The translations under genes were made by a program, and so were the position numbers. From the NCBI RefSeq assembly GCF_015221875.1, contig NZ_JACYGY010000001.1:5434501-5498500 (forward strand): 64,000 nucleotides of DNA, given 5' to 3'. Source of the stretch: Dyadobacter subterraneus (lineage in GTDB: Bacteria > Bacteroidota > Bacteroidia > Cytophagales > Spirosomataceae). Under the pieces are notes generated by a model that was not told the DNA's origin, made no database searches, and saw only the letters and a list, made by a program, of their open reading frames with translations. This document shows positions 1 to 7,799 of this stretch, piece after piece; the first letter of the stretch is position 1, and each line of letters begins with the position of its first letter.

Positions 1-1045
1 CAATGTGATAACCTTTGGCAAGTAATTGCTGATCAACAACATCATCTCTGGTAATATTACTGGCTCTGAAAATCCATGGTTTTCCCGAAGCAGCTTTTTC
101 CGGAACAATGACCGTCATACCGGTTACTCCCCACTGGCTGTTTCTTTCCAGATCATAACGCTCATAACATTTGGTAAAACCGGGGCCGCGGCTTATTGCA
201 TAGGTTTTTTCTTCCGGGAGATATGGGTAAGAATTGTCGAGACTGTAATAGTAGGACTTGATAAATTTAGCATTTGCAAAATCAGGTCTTATTTCCGGGG
301 TCAATTTCATATTAGATTCGATCCAGTCCGCAATCAATTTTGGATTTTTGATACTATGCGGATGATGGGCCGGACCTTCTTTGATCATCACAGTAATTCT
401 TCCGCCTAATTCCTGATAGCGTTTTTCAATCGCCAGTGTATTTCTTTCTAATAGAAAATCAGCTGATCCACAGACATTTAAAAGTGGAATATCATTTTTA
501 GCCAGTTCTCCTAATTTCATAAAAGCGGTTGGTCTTATGGCTGGATTATCCGCATAGATACAGGAAACTTTATCAGGATTGCTAGTCGCCCAGTCATATT
601 CATTTACGCCGCCTTTGCTCATGCCTACAAAAGCTGGTTTTGTATTCAAACCATATTTTTCGGTCAGGAATTTGTACCAGGCATCCCATTCTTTTCCGGG
701 ATCGGGAGTAATAAAAGCGATGAAAAATCCTCGTTTTAATAGTTCAACCTCTGTTTGCGGTTCATGATCCCAGTAACATCCCTGCCAGGACCATGGATTT
801 CCGGCGGCGGCTTTTTGCGGAACTACGATGATACATCGGCGCTGGCCTTTTTCGGGAGTTTTTACTGCATTTTTTTCGTCCGGGTCCGGTTTGAATGGTG
901 TTATTTTTAAGGTTGATTCGTCCATGACGAAATCGTATCGGTCGAAGCCGTGCCAGGAAACTTTATCGCCGCTGAAGGTTGGTTGTGCTGTGATTTTTCC
1001 GGTGAGGAAAATCAATAGGATCAGGAAAAGGAATTTATTTTTCAT
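1..1045 (-). CDS. Secreted tandem alpha/beta hydrolase, 3' end outside window
   Basis: Reading from ATG at 1045 to the window edge gives 348 residues without a stop, so the gene continues past base 1. It opens with a signal peptide (MKNKFLFLILLIFLTGKITA, cut before Q21). An alpha/beta hydrolase fold follows: nucleophile elbow GMSKGG with S143, a probable acid in GSADF (D196) and a histidine in GPAHHPH (H227/H228). From about residue 311 the protein repeats its own beginning: VIVPEKAASGKPW matches VVPQKAAAGNPW at 73-84, so this is a tandem duplication of the fold. It is the last readable gene of a minus-strand string behind the dehydrogenase and the GH95 fucosidase, which suggests periplasmic esterase or deacetylase work on a plant or algal glycan. 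The substrate is unknown. The fold call is fairly sure; the function is inference. Confidence 0.75.
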   Translation of the reverse strand, partial: MKNKFLFLILLIFLTGKITAQPTFSGDKVSWHGFDRYDFVMDESTLKITPFKPDPDEKNAVKTPEKGQRRCIIVVPQKAAAGNPWSWQGCYWDHEPQTEVELLKRGFFIAFITPDPGKEWDAWYKFLTEKYGLNTKPAFVGMSKGGVNEYDWATSNPDKVSCIYADNPAIRPTAFMKLGELAKNDIPLLNVCGSADFLLERNTLAIEKRYQELGGRITVMIKEGPAHHPHSIKNPKLIADWIESNMKLTPEIRPDFANAKFIKSYYYSLDNSYPYLPEEKTYAISRGPGFTKCYERYDLERNSQWGVTGMTVIVPEKAASGKPWIFRASNITRDDVVDQQLLAKGYHI

Positions 1046-1056
1046 GGGTGGTTTAG

Positions 1057-1082
1057 GTAGGGGCGACCCTCGTGGTCGCCCC
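1057..1082 (+). repeat. REP-like palindromic unit, left copy
   Basis: A 26-base unit beginning GTAGGGGCGACC and ending GGTCGCCCC. GGGCGACC (from 1061) pairs with GGTCGCCC (to 1081), giving a GC-rich hairpin in an AT-rich intergenic stretch. An inverted sister copy lies at 1201-1226, about 118 bases away. Two inverted palindromic units around a short unrelated spacer is the arrangement of REP/REPIN elements, which RAYT-type transposases mobilise; no such transposase is in this window. Confidence 0.7.
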
Positions 1083-1200
1083 GGAATAATCAATAATATT
1101 TCTAATATCAATATCAAATCTTCGGCACAGGCTGGAACATTTCTATTAGATCGATGCCTCTGGATTTTTACTCAAATGAGTTTGGTTGCAATTTGAACCT

Positions 1201-1226
1201 GGGCGACCACAAGGGTACGCCCCTAC
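1201..1226 (-). repeat. REP-like palindromic unit, right inverted copy
   Basis: On the minus strand this reads GTAGGGGCGTACCC followed by TTGTGGTCGCCC, the same unit as 1057-1082 with a few changes. It overlaps the end of the neighbouring dehydrogenase gene: the TAG inside its leading GTAGGGG is that gene's stop codon (1223-1225). Confidence 0.7.
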
Positions 1227-3448
1227 AATCCGGACAATTCAGATAATGTCCAGACATTTTTTCGGCCGGCCGTTTGTTCACGGACGGTTTTTACGTCGGC
1301 GGGACGGATTGGCGGCGCGTTTACAAATTCGTGACGGACGTAGCTAAGTACCGAGGCTATCCATTGGTCGTCGTTATCACCCATGGCCGGCATCTCACTC
1401 GGATAAGTTTGTCCATCAATCGGGCCGGAAAGTCCGTGCAGTAGAATGCGCATGGCCATATCTTTTCCTTTTCCCAAACGCGGCGAACCTACAAGCGGCG
1501 GTGCAGTTTTACTTTGCAAACCTTTTCCATCCACACCGTGACAGGCTGTACAAAGCGATTTATAAATCACAGCACCATTCAAAACAAGTTTTCTGTCAAC
1601 TTCGTCCAACCGTCCCAAACGTTGGCCAAATTTTTTCACATCTTCATTTTTATCAATACTTTTCTGCGCGCGGGCTAATACTTCATTTCCGTTTGAAGCA
1701 GTTAGCATTTCATCTATTAGGCTTTTTGCTTTTGGAGATTTGCTATACGACAAAGACAAAATCAGCTGCATTTTTACATCATAACTCGCGTCCGATTTCA
1801 GGCTGGCCAGGTGCTCGATCATTTGATCATCCTTTTTCAAATAAGGCTCTGTTAAGCGGATTGCTGTTTTTCTGATTTCAGCATCTTTATCTTTTAAAGC
1901 GCCAAGAATAATTGCACTATCCAAAGAACCTAAACCTTCCAAAGTCCACAATGCATGAAGTCGACCTAACGAAGAAGTAGATTTCACCGATTCATTCTGA
2001 CTTTCTGCCATAATTTTTAAAGCAGGAATAACCGATTTGTCATTTCTGATAATCAATTCCTTTTGTGCATTATCACGCCACCAGCCGTTTGGATGATTAA
2101 GATAGGAAACCAGCTTTTTTGATGAAGCATCCAGTAAATCTGGTTTTGGACCAGGTTTCATTCCGTCATGAACAAGACGATAAATACGACCGTGCTGAAT
2201 GTTTTTATCCAAACCTAAACGTTTAATTTGCGGTCTAAGATAACTTTTCGGCCCCGTCCAGTTGCCTTCCTGAATAATTCCGCGGTTCATATCCACCAGA
2301 TACAAACAACCATCCGGACCAGTATACATATTCACAACCCGGAAATTCATATCGGTGGAAGCAATAAATTCTTCTTTTTGATAGGCATTTTCCAAAGTAA
2401 TTTTACCGCCTTTATCAATCACTTTGGCGCGACGAATTAAACGGCCAACCGGCTCACTGATAAGCAAATCGCCATCAAGATCTTTTGGTAATCTGTCGCC
2501 ACGAAAAATTACCTGTCCGCAGCTGGCTGTGAAATGGTTTAGTGTTGTATCCGGCCTCAATCTTTTCAATCCACCTTCTACATCCGGCGTTTTTATGATC
2601 GGCCAGACTTCATTGAATTCCTGTGTATACTGATCTGTAAATTCCATTCTGCCATAAATTGGGTTGATCTGAAATCCAAGCGCAGGCACTTCCCCACCCG
2701 CTGAGGAAAAGTAAAGCCGACCAAAATTATCATGCGTCAAACCCCATTGTCCGTTAGATCCGCTTGGAATAGAATCCGGCACCAACATACCTTTTGAATA
2801 GCGAAAACGTACCGGGTCAACCGTTGTATAAATATAATTATCAAGATTCCAATCCAGTCCACTACGCTGATGTTCAAGATTTCCGGGTGCTTTTTTATTG
2901 GGTGTATAAACTGGTCTTTTATCATCAGCCACACCGTCGCCGTTCGTATCTTTATAACTGTAAATATTGTAGGTATCTGTCTCATTGACAAGCAATTCAT
3001 GACCAACACATAACAACATTCTTGGCAAAAGCATCTTGTCAATAAAAACAGAACTCTTGTCCATTTTACCGTCATTATTCGTATCTTCCAAAAGCATCAC
3101 ACGGCTCGTCGGCGCATGCTCATTGGTTCCTTCCACATCCTGCATATACGTATTCAGCTCAGCTACATACATGCGCGCATTTCCGTCCCATGCAATCGCA
3201 ACCGGCTCATGGATCATCGGTTCGCTGGCAACCAGTTCAAGATGATAGCCTTTTGGCAGTTTGAATGTTTTCAGACTTTGCTCCGGCGTTAAATGTTCCG
3301 GTGAAGGATTGGAAGTAAAAGCAGGAATTGCTGCAACCGATGCATCCGTTGTTCTCAGCGTATTATCAGTCGTTTTCTGCTTTGAAACCTGACAGGTAAT
3401 CAGTATAAAAGCCGTCAGAACGCAGACGATCGAAATATGTTTTTTCAT
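1223..3448 (-). CDS. Secreted PVC-type membrane-bound dehydrogenase with C-terminal cytochrome c
   Basis: 741 residues with a lipoprotein signal (lipobox LITC near residue 19), so probably anchored in a membrane and facing out. The N-terminal half is the beta-propeller-like dehydrogenase fold of PVC-type proteins (KGYHLELVASEPMIHEPVA is typical). It carries two calcium-binding-like loops, DTNNDGKMD and DTNGDGVAD. HEAT-like helical repeats follow (about 440-600). A cytochrome c domain ends the protein, with the haem motif CTACH near residue 630 and a likely axial Met in MPAMGDN. It should oxidise a sugar or alcohol and pass electrons to the respiratory chain. Only 18 bases separate it from the upstream GH95 gene, so released sugar may be its substrate; that is inference. 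Its stop codon lies inside a REP-like repeat. Confidence 0.85.
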   Translation of the reverse strand: MKKHISIVCVLTAFILITCQVSKQKTTDNTLRTTDASVAAIPAFTSNPSPEHLTPEQSLKTFKLPKGYHLELVASEPMIHEPVAIAWDGNARMYVAELNTYMQDVEGTNEHAPTSRVMLLEDTNNDGKMDKSSVFIDKMLLPRMLLCVGHELLVNETDTYNIYSYKDTNGDGVADDKRPVYTPNKKAPGNLEHQRSGLDWNLDNYIYTTVDPVRFRYSKGMLVPDSIPSGSNGQWGLTHDNFGRLYFSSAGGEVPALGFQINPIYGRMEFTDQYTQEFNEVWPIIKTPDVEGGLKRLRPDTTLNHFTASCGQVIFRGDRLPKDLDGDLLISEPVGRLIRRAKVIDKGGKITLENAYQKEEFIASTDMNFRVVNMYTGPDGCLYLVDMNRGIIQEGNWTGPKSYLRPQIKRLGLDKNIQHGRIYRLVHDGMKPGPKPDLLDASSKKLVSYLNHPNGWWRDNAQKELIIRNDKSVIPALKIMAESQNESVKSTSSLGRLHALWTLEGLGSLDSAIILGALKDKDAEIRKTAIRLTEPYLKKDDQMIEHLASLKSDASYDVKMQLILSLSYSKSPKAKSLIDEMLTASNGNEVLARAQKSIDKNEDVKKFGQRLGRLDEVDRKLVLNGAVIYKSLCTACHGVDGKGLQSKTAPPLVGSPRLGKGKDMAMRILLHGLSGPIDGQTYPSEMPAMGDNDDQWIASVLSYVRHEFVNAPPIRPADVKTVREQTAGRKNVWTLSELSGL

Positions 3449-3466
3449 GGTGGCTGGGTTAATTAT

Positions 3467-5944
3467 TTACAGGCTTAGTGAATACGTTTTCCCTTTTTCA
3501 GTTTGAAAATCGAAGAGAAAGGTTTCTTTGATATTCAGTTTATTAATTATGGCTACTGGTGAAATAATAGGTTTCAGGACATCTTCCGTTGGGTAAAAAA
3601 CATTTGAATTCTCGCCTTTTGCCGGTTGTAAAACGATACCTTTTCCTTGTAAATTATTTGGTAACCTTAGACGACAATTTCCTCCCAGATTGGATTTAAT
3701 CACAAGTTTTGACACCTTACCATCTTTCCATTCCAAAGCCAGTATATCAAAACCACCCCGTGCGCGAAGTCCGGAAATACTTCCCGTTTTCCAGCCATCA
3801 GGAATAGCCGGCAGCAGATGAATCGCACCATCATGACTTTGCATCAACATTTCTGCAATGCCGGCAGTACAGCCAAAATTTCCATCAATCTGAAAAGGCG
3901 GATGCGCGTCAAAAAGGTTGGTGTAAGTTCCTCCGCCACCTTTTTTCCCAGGCGCATTCACAGGAGAAAGTTGATCCGTAATCAATTTATAAGCCCGGTT
4001 TCCATCCTGCAATCTGGCCCACCAGTTCACCTTCCAGCCCATAGACCAGCCGGTAGAAACGTCACCGCGATGTTCAAGTGAAGTACGCGCCGCGCTGAAA
4101 AGTTCGGGCGTACGATAAGCAGAAAGCTGGTGCGAGGGATATAATCCGTATAAATGTGAAATGTGGCGGTGTTTATCTTCCGGATTGTCAAGATCTTCCA
4201 GCCATTCCTGCAACTGGCCAAATTTTCCAACCTGCATTGGAGCCAATCTCGACCGTTTTTCTTTCAATATTTTTACAAATTCAGGATCAGTTCCCAGTGC
4301 TTCGGCCGCGCGTAACGTGCTGGTGAAAATGTCGTAAACAATCTGGTTATCCATTGTATTTCCAGCGCCAATGGTCACATCCGGACGAGAAGCCGGTGCA
4401 TTTTCCGGAGACATTCCCGGCGCTACGACCAACCACTTATGCTTAGGTTCTTCAACCAGAAAATCAATAAAAAACTGAGCAGAACCTTTAAGCGCAGGAT
4501 AAACAGACTTCAAATAATTTCTATCTCCTGAATAACAATACTTTTCCCAGGCATGTGTACTCAGCCAGGCACCGCCCATGGGCCACATGGCGTAAAAAAT
4601 CGGGTCAACCGGACCAGTTATTCTCCAGATATCTGTATTATGATGCGCCACCCAGCCTCCCGCTCCATACATAACCTTTGCCGTTTCTTTTCCTGTTTGC
4701 GAAAGATCGTTAATCATCTGAATTAAAGGATCATGCATCTCCGTCAGGTTGGTAACTTCGGCAGGCCAATAATTCATTTCTGTGTTGATATTGATGGTAT
4801 ATTTGCTATCCCAGGGGGGAGTCATTTGTTCATTCCATATTCCTTGTAATGTTGCTGGTTGACCAACCGGCATTCCATTTTGTGCAGGTTGGGAAGCGGA
4901 AATCAACAGATATCTTCCAAACTGAAAATATAAGGATACGACTTGCGGATCGTTTCCTGATGCAAATTTTTCTATTCTTTCATTGGTTGGAAGTTTAGCT
5001 GCTTCCGTTGTTCCCAAATCCAGTTTTACCCGGTTGAAATACTTTTGATAAGCAAGAATATGACTGGCAAGAATATTTTTGAATGGTTTCTTCACCGCAT
5101 TATTCAAATACAAATCTGCTTTCGTTTCCGGATTTGCTGTCAGCGTTTTGTAATCAACAAAATTGGTAGCAATTGAAATGTAAATCGTGGCTGCATTGGC
5201 TTTATTGATCGTGACGGATGTATCATTTTTCGATATTTGTCCGCCTTCATTCAGCACTTTCACATGTGCATTGAATGCAATTTGTCCTTTCAAACCTTCA
5301 TGATTACCGCTCATTCCCGTAAAAACCAGCTTCCCTGTTTTATCTGTTTTTCGCTGTCCTTTTTGCGGACTTGTTAAAAAAGAAGTGAAATTTAATTTCC
5401 CTGGTTTATCAGCTGTTAACCGGATTGCAATAATCTGATCAGGAACAGAGGCAATTACTTGTCGGGTATAACGCACACCATCAACAGTATAAGAAGTTGT
5501 GGTTATCGCTTTTTCCAAATCCAGTTCCCGGTAATAATCTGTAAAAGATTCATGTCCCGCAAAACTTAGATGGAGATTCCCAACCGGCTGATACATCATA
5601 CCATGGGTTGTTTTTGACTCAATATTCTGTGCAGCCAGTTTTTCGGCCTCTGCATGTTTTCCTTCAAAAATCAGTTTTCTGATCTGTGGCAACGCTGCCA
5701 GTGCTTTGGGATTATCGTTGCGATTTGGTCCGCCCGCCCAGACGGTAGATTCATTCAGTTTTATTACTTCCTGCTCAGGATTTCCATAAACCATCGCTCC
5801 CAAACGGCCGTTTCCAACCGGTAGCGCATCGGTCCATATTTTTCCGGCAGGTATTTTATACCAGAGTTTTAACGCGCCGGATTGCTGAGCAAAAGCGTTA
5901 GAAATAAACAAAAAACCGATCAGAGTGCGTAATAAATTTTTCAT
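3467..5944 (-). CDS. Glycoside hydrolase family 95 (alpha-L-fucosidase/galactosidase type)
   Basis: 825 residues with signal peptide MKNLLRTLIGFLFISNAFAQ, so exported. The N-terminal GH95 signature is clear (WTDALPVGNGRLGAMVYG, LNESTVWAGGP). The catalytic (alpha/alpha)6 barrel shows the family's active-site strings NINTEMNYWPAE, GMSPENAP and FQIDGNFGCTAGI; these hold the Asn, Glu and Asp equivalents known from AfcA-type 1,2-alpha-L-fucosidases. Full length for the family. It hydrolyses alpha-L-fucosyl (sometimes alpha-L-galactosyl) ends, as found on xyloglucan or fucosylated host and algal glycans. It is the first gene of the minus-strand string 5944-1. Family assignment is certain; exact substrate is not. 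Confidence 0.93.
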   Translation of the reverse strand: MKNLLRTLIGFLFISNAFAQQSGALKLWYKIPAGKIWTDALPVGNGRLGAMVYGNPEQEVIKLNESTVWAGGPNRNDNPKALAALPQIRKLIFEGKHAEAEKLAAQNIESKTTHGMMYQPVGNLHLSFAGHESFTDYYRELDLEKAITTTSYTVDGVRYTRQVIASVPDQIIAIRLTADKPGKLNFTSFLTSPQKGQRKTDKTGKLVFTGMSGNHEGLKGQIAFNAHVKVLNEGGQISKNDTSVTINKANAATIYISIATNFVDYKTLTANPETKADLYLNNAVKKPFKNILASHILAYQKYFNRVKLDLGTTEAAKLPTNERIEKFASGNDPQVVSLYFQFGRYLLISASQPAQNGMPVGQPATLQGIWNEQMTPPWDSKYTININTEMNYWPAEVTNLTEMHDPLIQMINDLSQTGKETAKVMYGAGGWVAHHNTDIWRITGPVDPIFYAMWPMGGAWLSTHAWEKYCYSGDRNYLKSVYPALKGSAQFFIDFLVEEPKHKWLVVAPGMSPENAPASRPDVTIGAGNTMDNQIVYDIFTSTLRAAEALGTDPEFVKILKEKRSRLAPMQVGKFGQLQEWLEDLDNPEDKHRHISHLYGLYPSHQLSAYRTPELFSAARTSLEHRGDVSTGWSMGWKVNWWARLQDGNRAYKLITDQLSPVNAPGKKGGGGTYTNLFDAHPPFQIDGNFGCTAGIAEMLMQSHDGAIHLLPAIPDGWKTGSISGLRARGGFDILALEWKDGKVSKLVIKSNLGGNCRLRLPNNLQGKGIVLQPAKGENSNVFYPTEDVLKPIISPVAIINKLNIKETFLFDFQTEKGKTYSLSL

Positions 5945-6279
5945 TGAATTGATTTGGATATCTTATCTAAAAGCAGAAATTGGAAATTGAAAAACGGGTG
6001 ACACTTAGATAAGAATCAAAAAAGAATACTCTAATCATGATTGTTTGTAAATATTTGAGAAAGAATATAATCCTTAACCATCCGGAATGTATCAGGATCA
6101 AAGAATTTGATGCAAATTAGGCATGCAGGATTAACAGAATGATTAATAAAACATTAACCAAACCGGTTTTGACAATATTTTTATTATATAATCAAATAAA
6201 ATAATCCTAAAATAGCAAAGCCTGTATAGCCGGATGGTAATCCTACTACACAGGCCAAACATCAAACTTTAATTATTCA
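5945..6279. other. Intergenic region upstream of GH95
   Basis: An AT-rich gap of about 335 bases between the GH95 start and the reductase stop. Near 6220-6255 it holds a hairpin (separate entry). I found no exact TAnnTTTG box on the minus strand for the GH95 gene, so its promoter may be a divergent or activator-dependent one. Confidence 0.4.
6220..6255 (-). terminator. Hairpin after the YhdH-type reductase gene
   Basis: GCCTGT (6220-6225) pairs with ACAGGC (6250-6255), and TAG/CTA just inside can extend the stem. It lies 25 bases past the stop of the reductase gene on the minus strand. The following T-tract is weak, so this is a possible rather than firm terminator. Confidence 0.4.
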
Positions 6280-7275
6280 TCAATCGTGTTTCAAGACATA
6301 ACGACCCTTGGCTTTTCCCTGTAATAATGCATCCAATTTTTCCGGTAATTCATCCAAACTAATCTCTTCAATCATTTCATCCAGATGTACCGGCTTCCAT
6401 TCTGATGCTAATGATTTCCAGACTTTTTTTCGCAACGCCATGGGAGCCTGGGCAGAATCGATGCCGGTCAGGGTAATTCCTCTTAAAATAAATGGGAAAA
6501 TAGAAGTGTTTAGATCCGCCGAAGAGACATTTCCGCAGCAGGTAACAATCCCATATTGTTTGACGGATTTCAAAATTCCTGATAATGTCGGTCCGCCTAC
6601 ATTATCGATTCCAGCCGCAAAATCAGATGGCGATAAAGGTTTGTTATTATATTTTTCAATAAATTCATCCCGGTTAAGCATCTGTTTTGCGCCAAGCGTT
6701 GAGGTCAAAAAATCGTTTTCACTTTTCCCGGAAATCGCGACCACTTCAAACCCAAGTTTTGACAAAATTGCCGTCGCCATACTACCAACTCCTCCGGTTG
6801 CTCCACTGACAATAACAGCGCCCTGATCCGGAGTAATTCCGGCAGCAATTATTTTCTCAACAGACAATCCTGCTGTTAATCCCGCTGTTCCTAAACTCAT
6901 GGCTTCTTTTAAAGAAAGTCCTTCGGGTAAGGCTACAACCCAGGCAGCGGGAATGCTGATGTATTCACCAAAACCGCCCCAGGTATTCATGCCCAGATCA
7001 AATCCGGTTACCAGAACCGGATCACCTTCCTGAAAATCCGGCGTGTTGGATTTCATAACAATTCCTGCCGCGTCAATGCCCGGAACATGTGGAAATTTCT
7101 TTGTAACACCCTTATTTCCGGAAGCTGAAAGAGCATCTTTATAATTCAGAGATGAATAACTGACTTTAATAAGCACATCATTTTCCGGCAAATCGGCGAT
7201 GCTTACATCCTTGATTTCCTTTTTGAAGTTTCCTTCTTCCTGGCTTATATATAAAGCTTTAAATGCCTTTGTCAT
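6280..7275 (-). CDS. yhdH: YhdH/YhfP-family NADPH-dependent oxidoreductase (acrylyl-CoA reductase type)
   Basis: 331 residues, the usual size of zinc-free medium-chain reductases of the YhdH/AcuI group. The N-terminal GroES-like part contains SYSSLNYKDALSASGN and the family string PHVPGIDAAG. The Rossmann part has the nucleotide loop VSGATGGVGSMA near residue 158. Family members reduce activated double bonds such as acryloyl-CoA or quinones using NADPH. No zinc-ligand cysteines of classical alcohol dehydrogenases are seen. It is transcribed away from an HxlR-type regulator across a gap of about 110 bases, a frequent arrangement in which the regulator senses a toxic electrophile or quinone and controls the reductase. 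The family is sure; the natural substrate is unknown. Confidence 0.88.
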   Translation of the reverse strand: MTKAFKALYISQEEGNFKKEIKDVSIADLPENDVLIKVSYSSLNYKDALSASGNKGVTKKFPHVPGIDAAGIVMKSNTPDFQEGDPVLVTGFDLGMNTWGGFGEYISIPAAWVVALPEGLSLKEAMSLGTAGLTAGLSVEKIIAAGITPDQGAVIVSGATGGVGSMATAILSKLGFEVVAISGKSENDFLTSTLGAKQMLNRDEFIEKYNNKPLSPSDFAAGIDNVGGPTLSGILKSVKQYGIVTCCGNVSSADLNTSIFPFILRGITLTGIDSAQAPMALRKKVWKSLASEWKPVHLDEMIEEISLDELPEKLDALLQGKAKGRYVLKHD

Positions 7276-7330
7276 GATTTTTTTGATTAAAATTACAGCT
7301 TCAATTTATGCTTTACAAGACCTTACATTC

Positions 7331-7360
7331 ATTACCGTAACGGACATTTTGTATAGTAAT
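7331..7360. promoter_or_regulatory. Candidate HxlR operator in the divergent gap
   Basis: TTACCGTAA (7332-7340) is a nine-base palindrome, and ATTAC (7331-7335) has an inverted partner GTAAT (7356-7360). HxlR regulators bind such dyads between themselves and the gene they control. The right arm overlaps the upstream possible ATG at 7359, which favours the downstream start at 7386. Confidence 0.4.
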
Positions 7361-7385
7361 GCTGACTATCAACATAAAAAAATTT

Positions 7386-7745
7386 ATGGACGATGTACCA
7401 AAAGTTGAATTCGTTTGCCCTTCGGATGTCTTCCTGAACATTATCAAAGGTAAATGTAAAACAACGCTGATTGTGATGATCAAAAAAGGCCGAAACCGCT
7501 TTGGAGAAATGCGCAGAACTTTGCCGTCGATCAGTGAACGAATGCTTTCCAGACAATTGGATGAGCTAGAAAAAGACGGCATTATCATCAGAAAAAGTTT
7601 CCCGGAAGTGCCGCCAAGGGTTGAATACTATTTAACAGAATATGGCGAAACGATTTATCCCATCATTAACGAAATGCGGAAATGGGGTTATATACATTTG
7701 GAAAAACAGAATCCAAAAATTACCCAAAATGAGGTTATTCATTAA
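7386..7745 (+). CDS. HxlR-family winged-helix transcriptional regulator
   Basis: 119 residues from the ATG at 7386. An upstream in-frame ATG at 7359 would add nine residues but overlaps the probable operator, and the later start puts the conserved cysteine of EFVCPSD at residue 11, as is usual in HxlR proteins. The winged helix is plain: FGEMRRTLPSISERMLSRQL as recognition region, ELEKDGIIIRKSFPEVPPRV and EYYLTEYGETIYPII as wing and C-terminal helix. Such proteins are dimeric sensors of electrophiles or formaldehyde through that cysteine. The divergent YhdH-type reductase is the expected target. Confidence 0.88.
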   Translation: MDDVPKVEFVCPSDVFLNIIKGKCKTTLIVMIKKGRNRFGEMRRTLPSISERMLSRQLDELEKDGIIIRKSFPEVPPRVEYYLTEYGETIYPIINEMRKWGYIHLEKQNPKITQNEVIH

Positions 7746-7799
7746 ATAACCGGTAGGGAAGCCATCAGCTCTCCTTTATTCAGCGTATAGAATTTATTT

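Noticed and set aside
1501..1875. Open frame of 124 codons on the plus strand
   Set aside because: It lies fully opposite the dehydrogenase gene, whose domain and haem motif are clear. A shadow frame.
6220..6255. Riboswitch upstream of GH95
   Set aside because: Only one short stem is seen, and it is placed as a tail of the reductase gene; no known riboswitch core was recognised.
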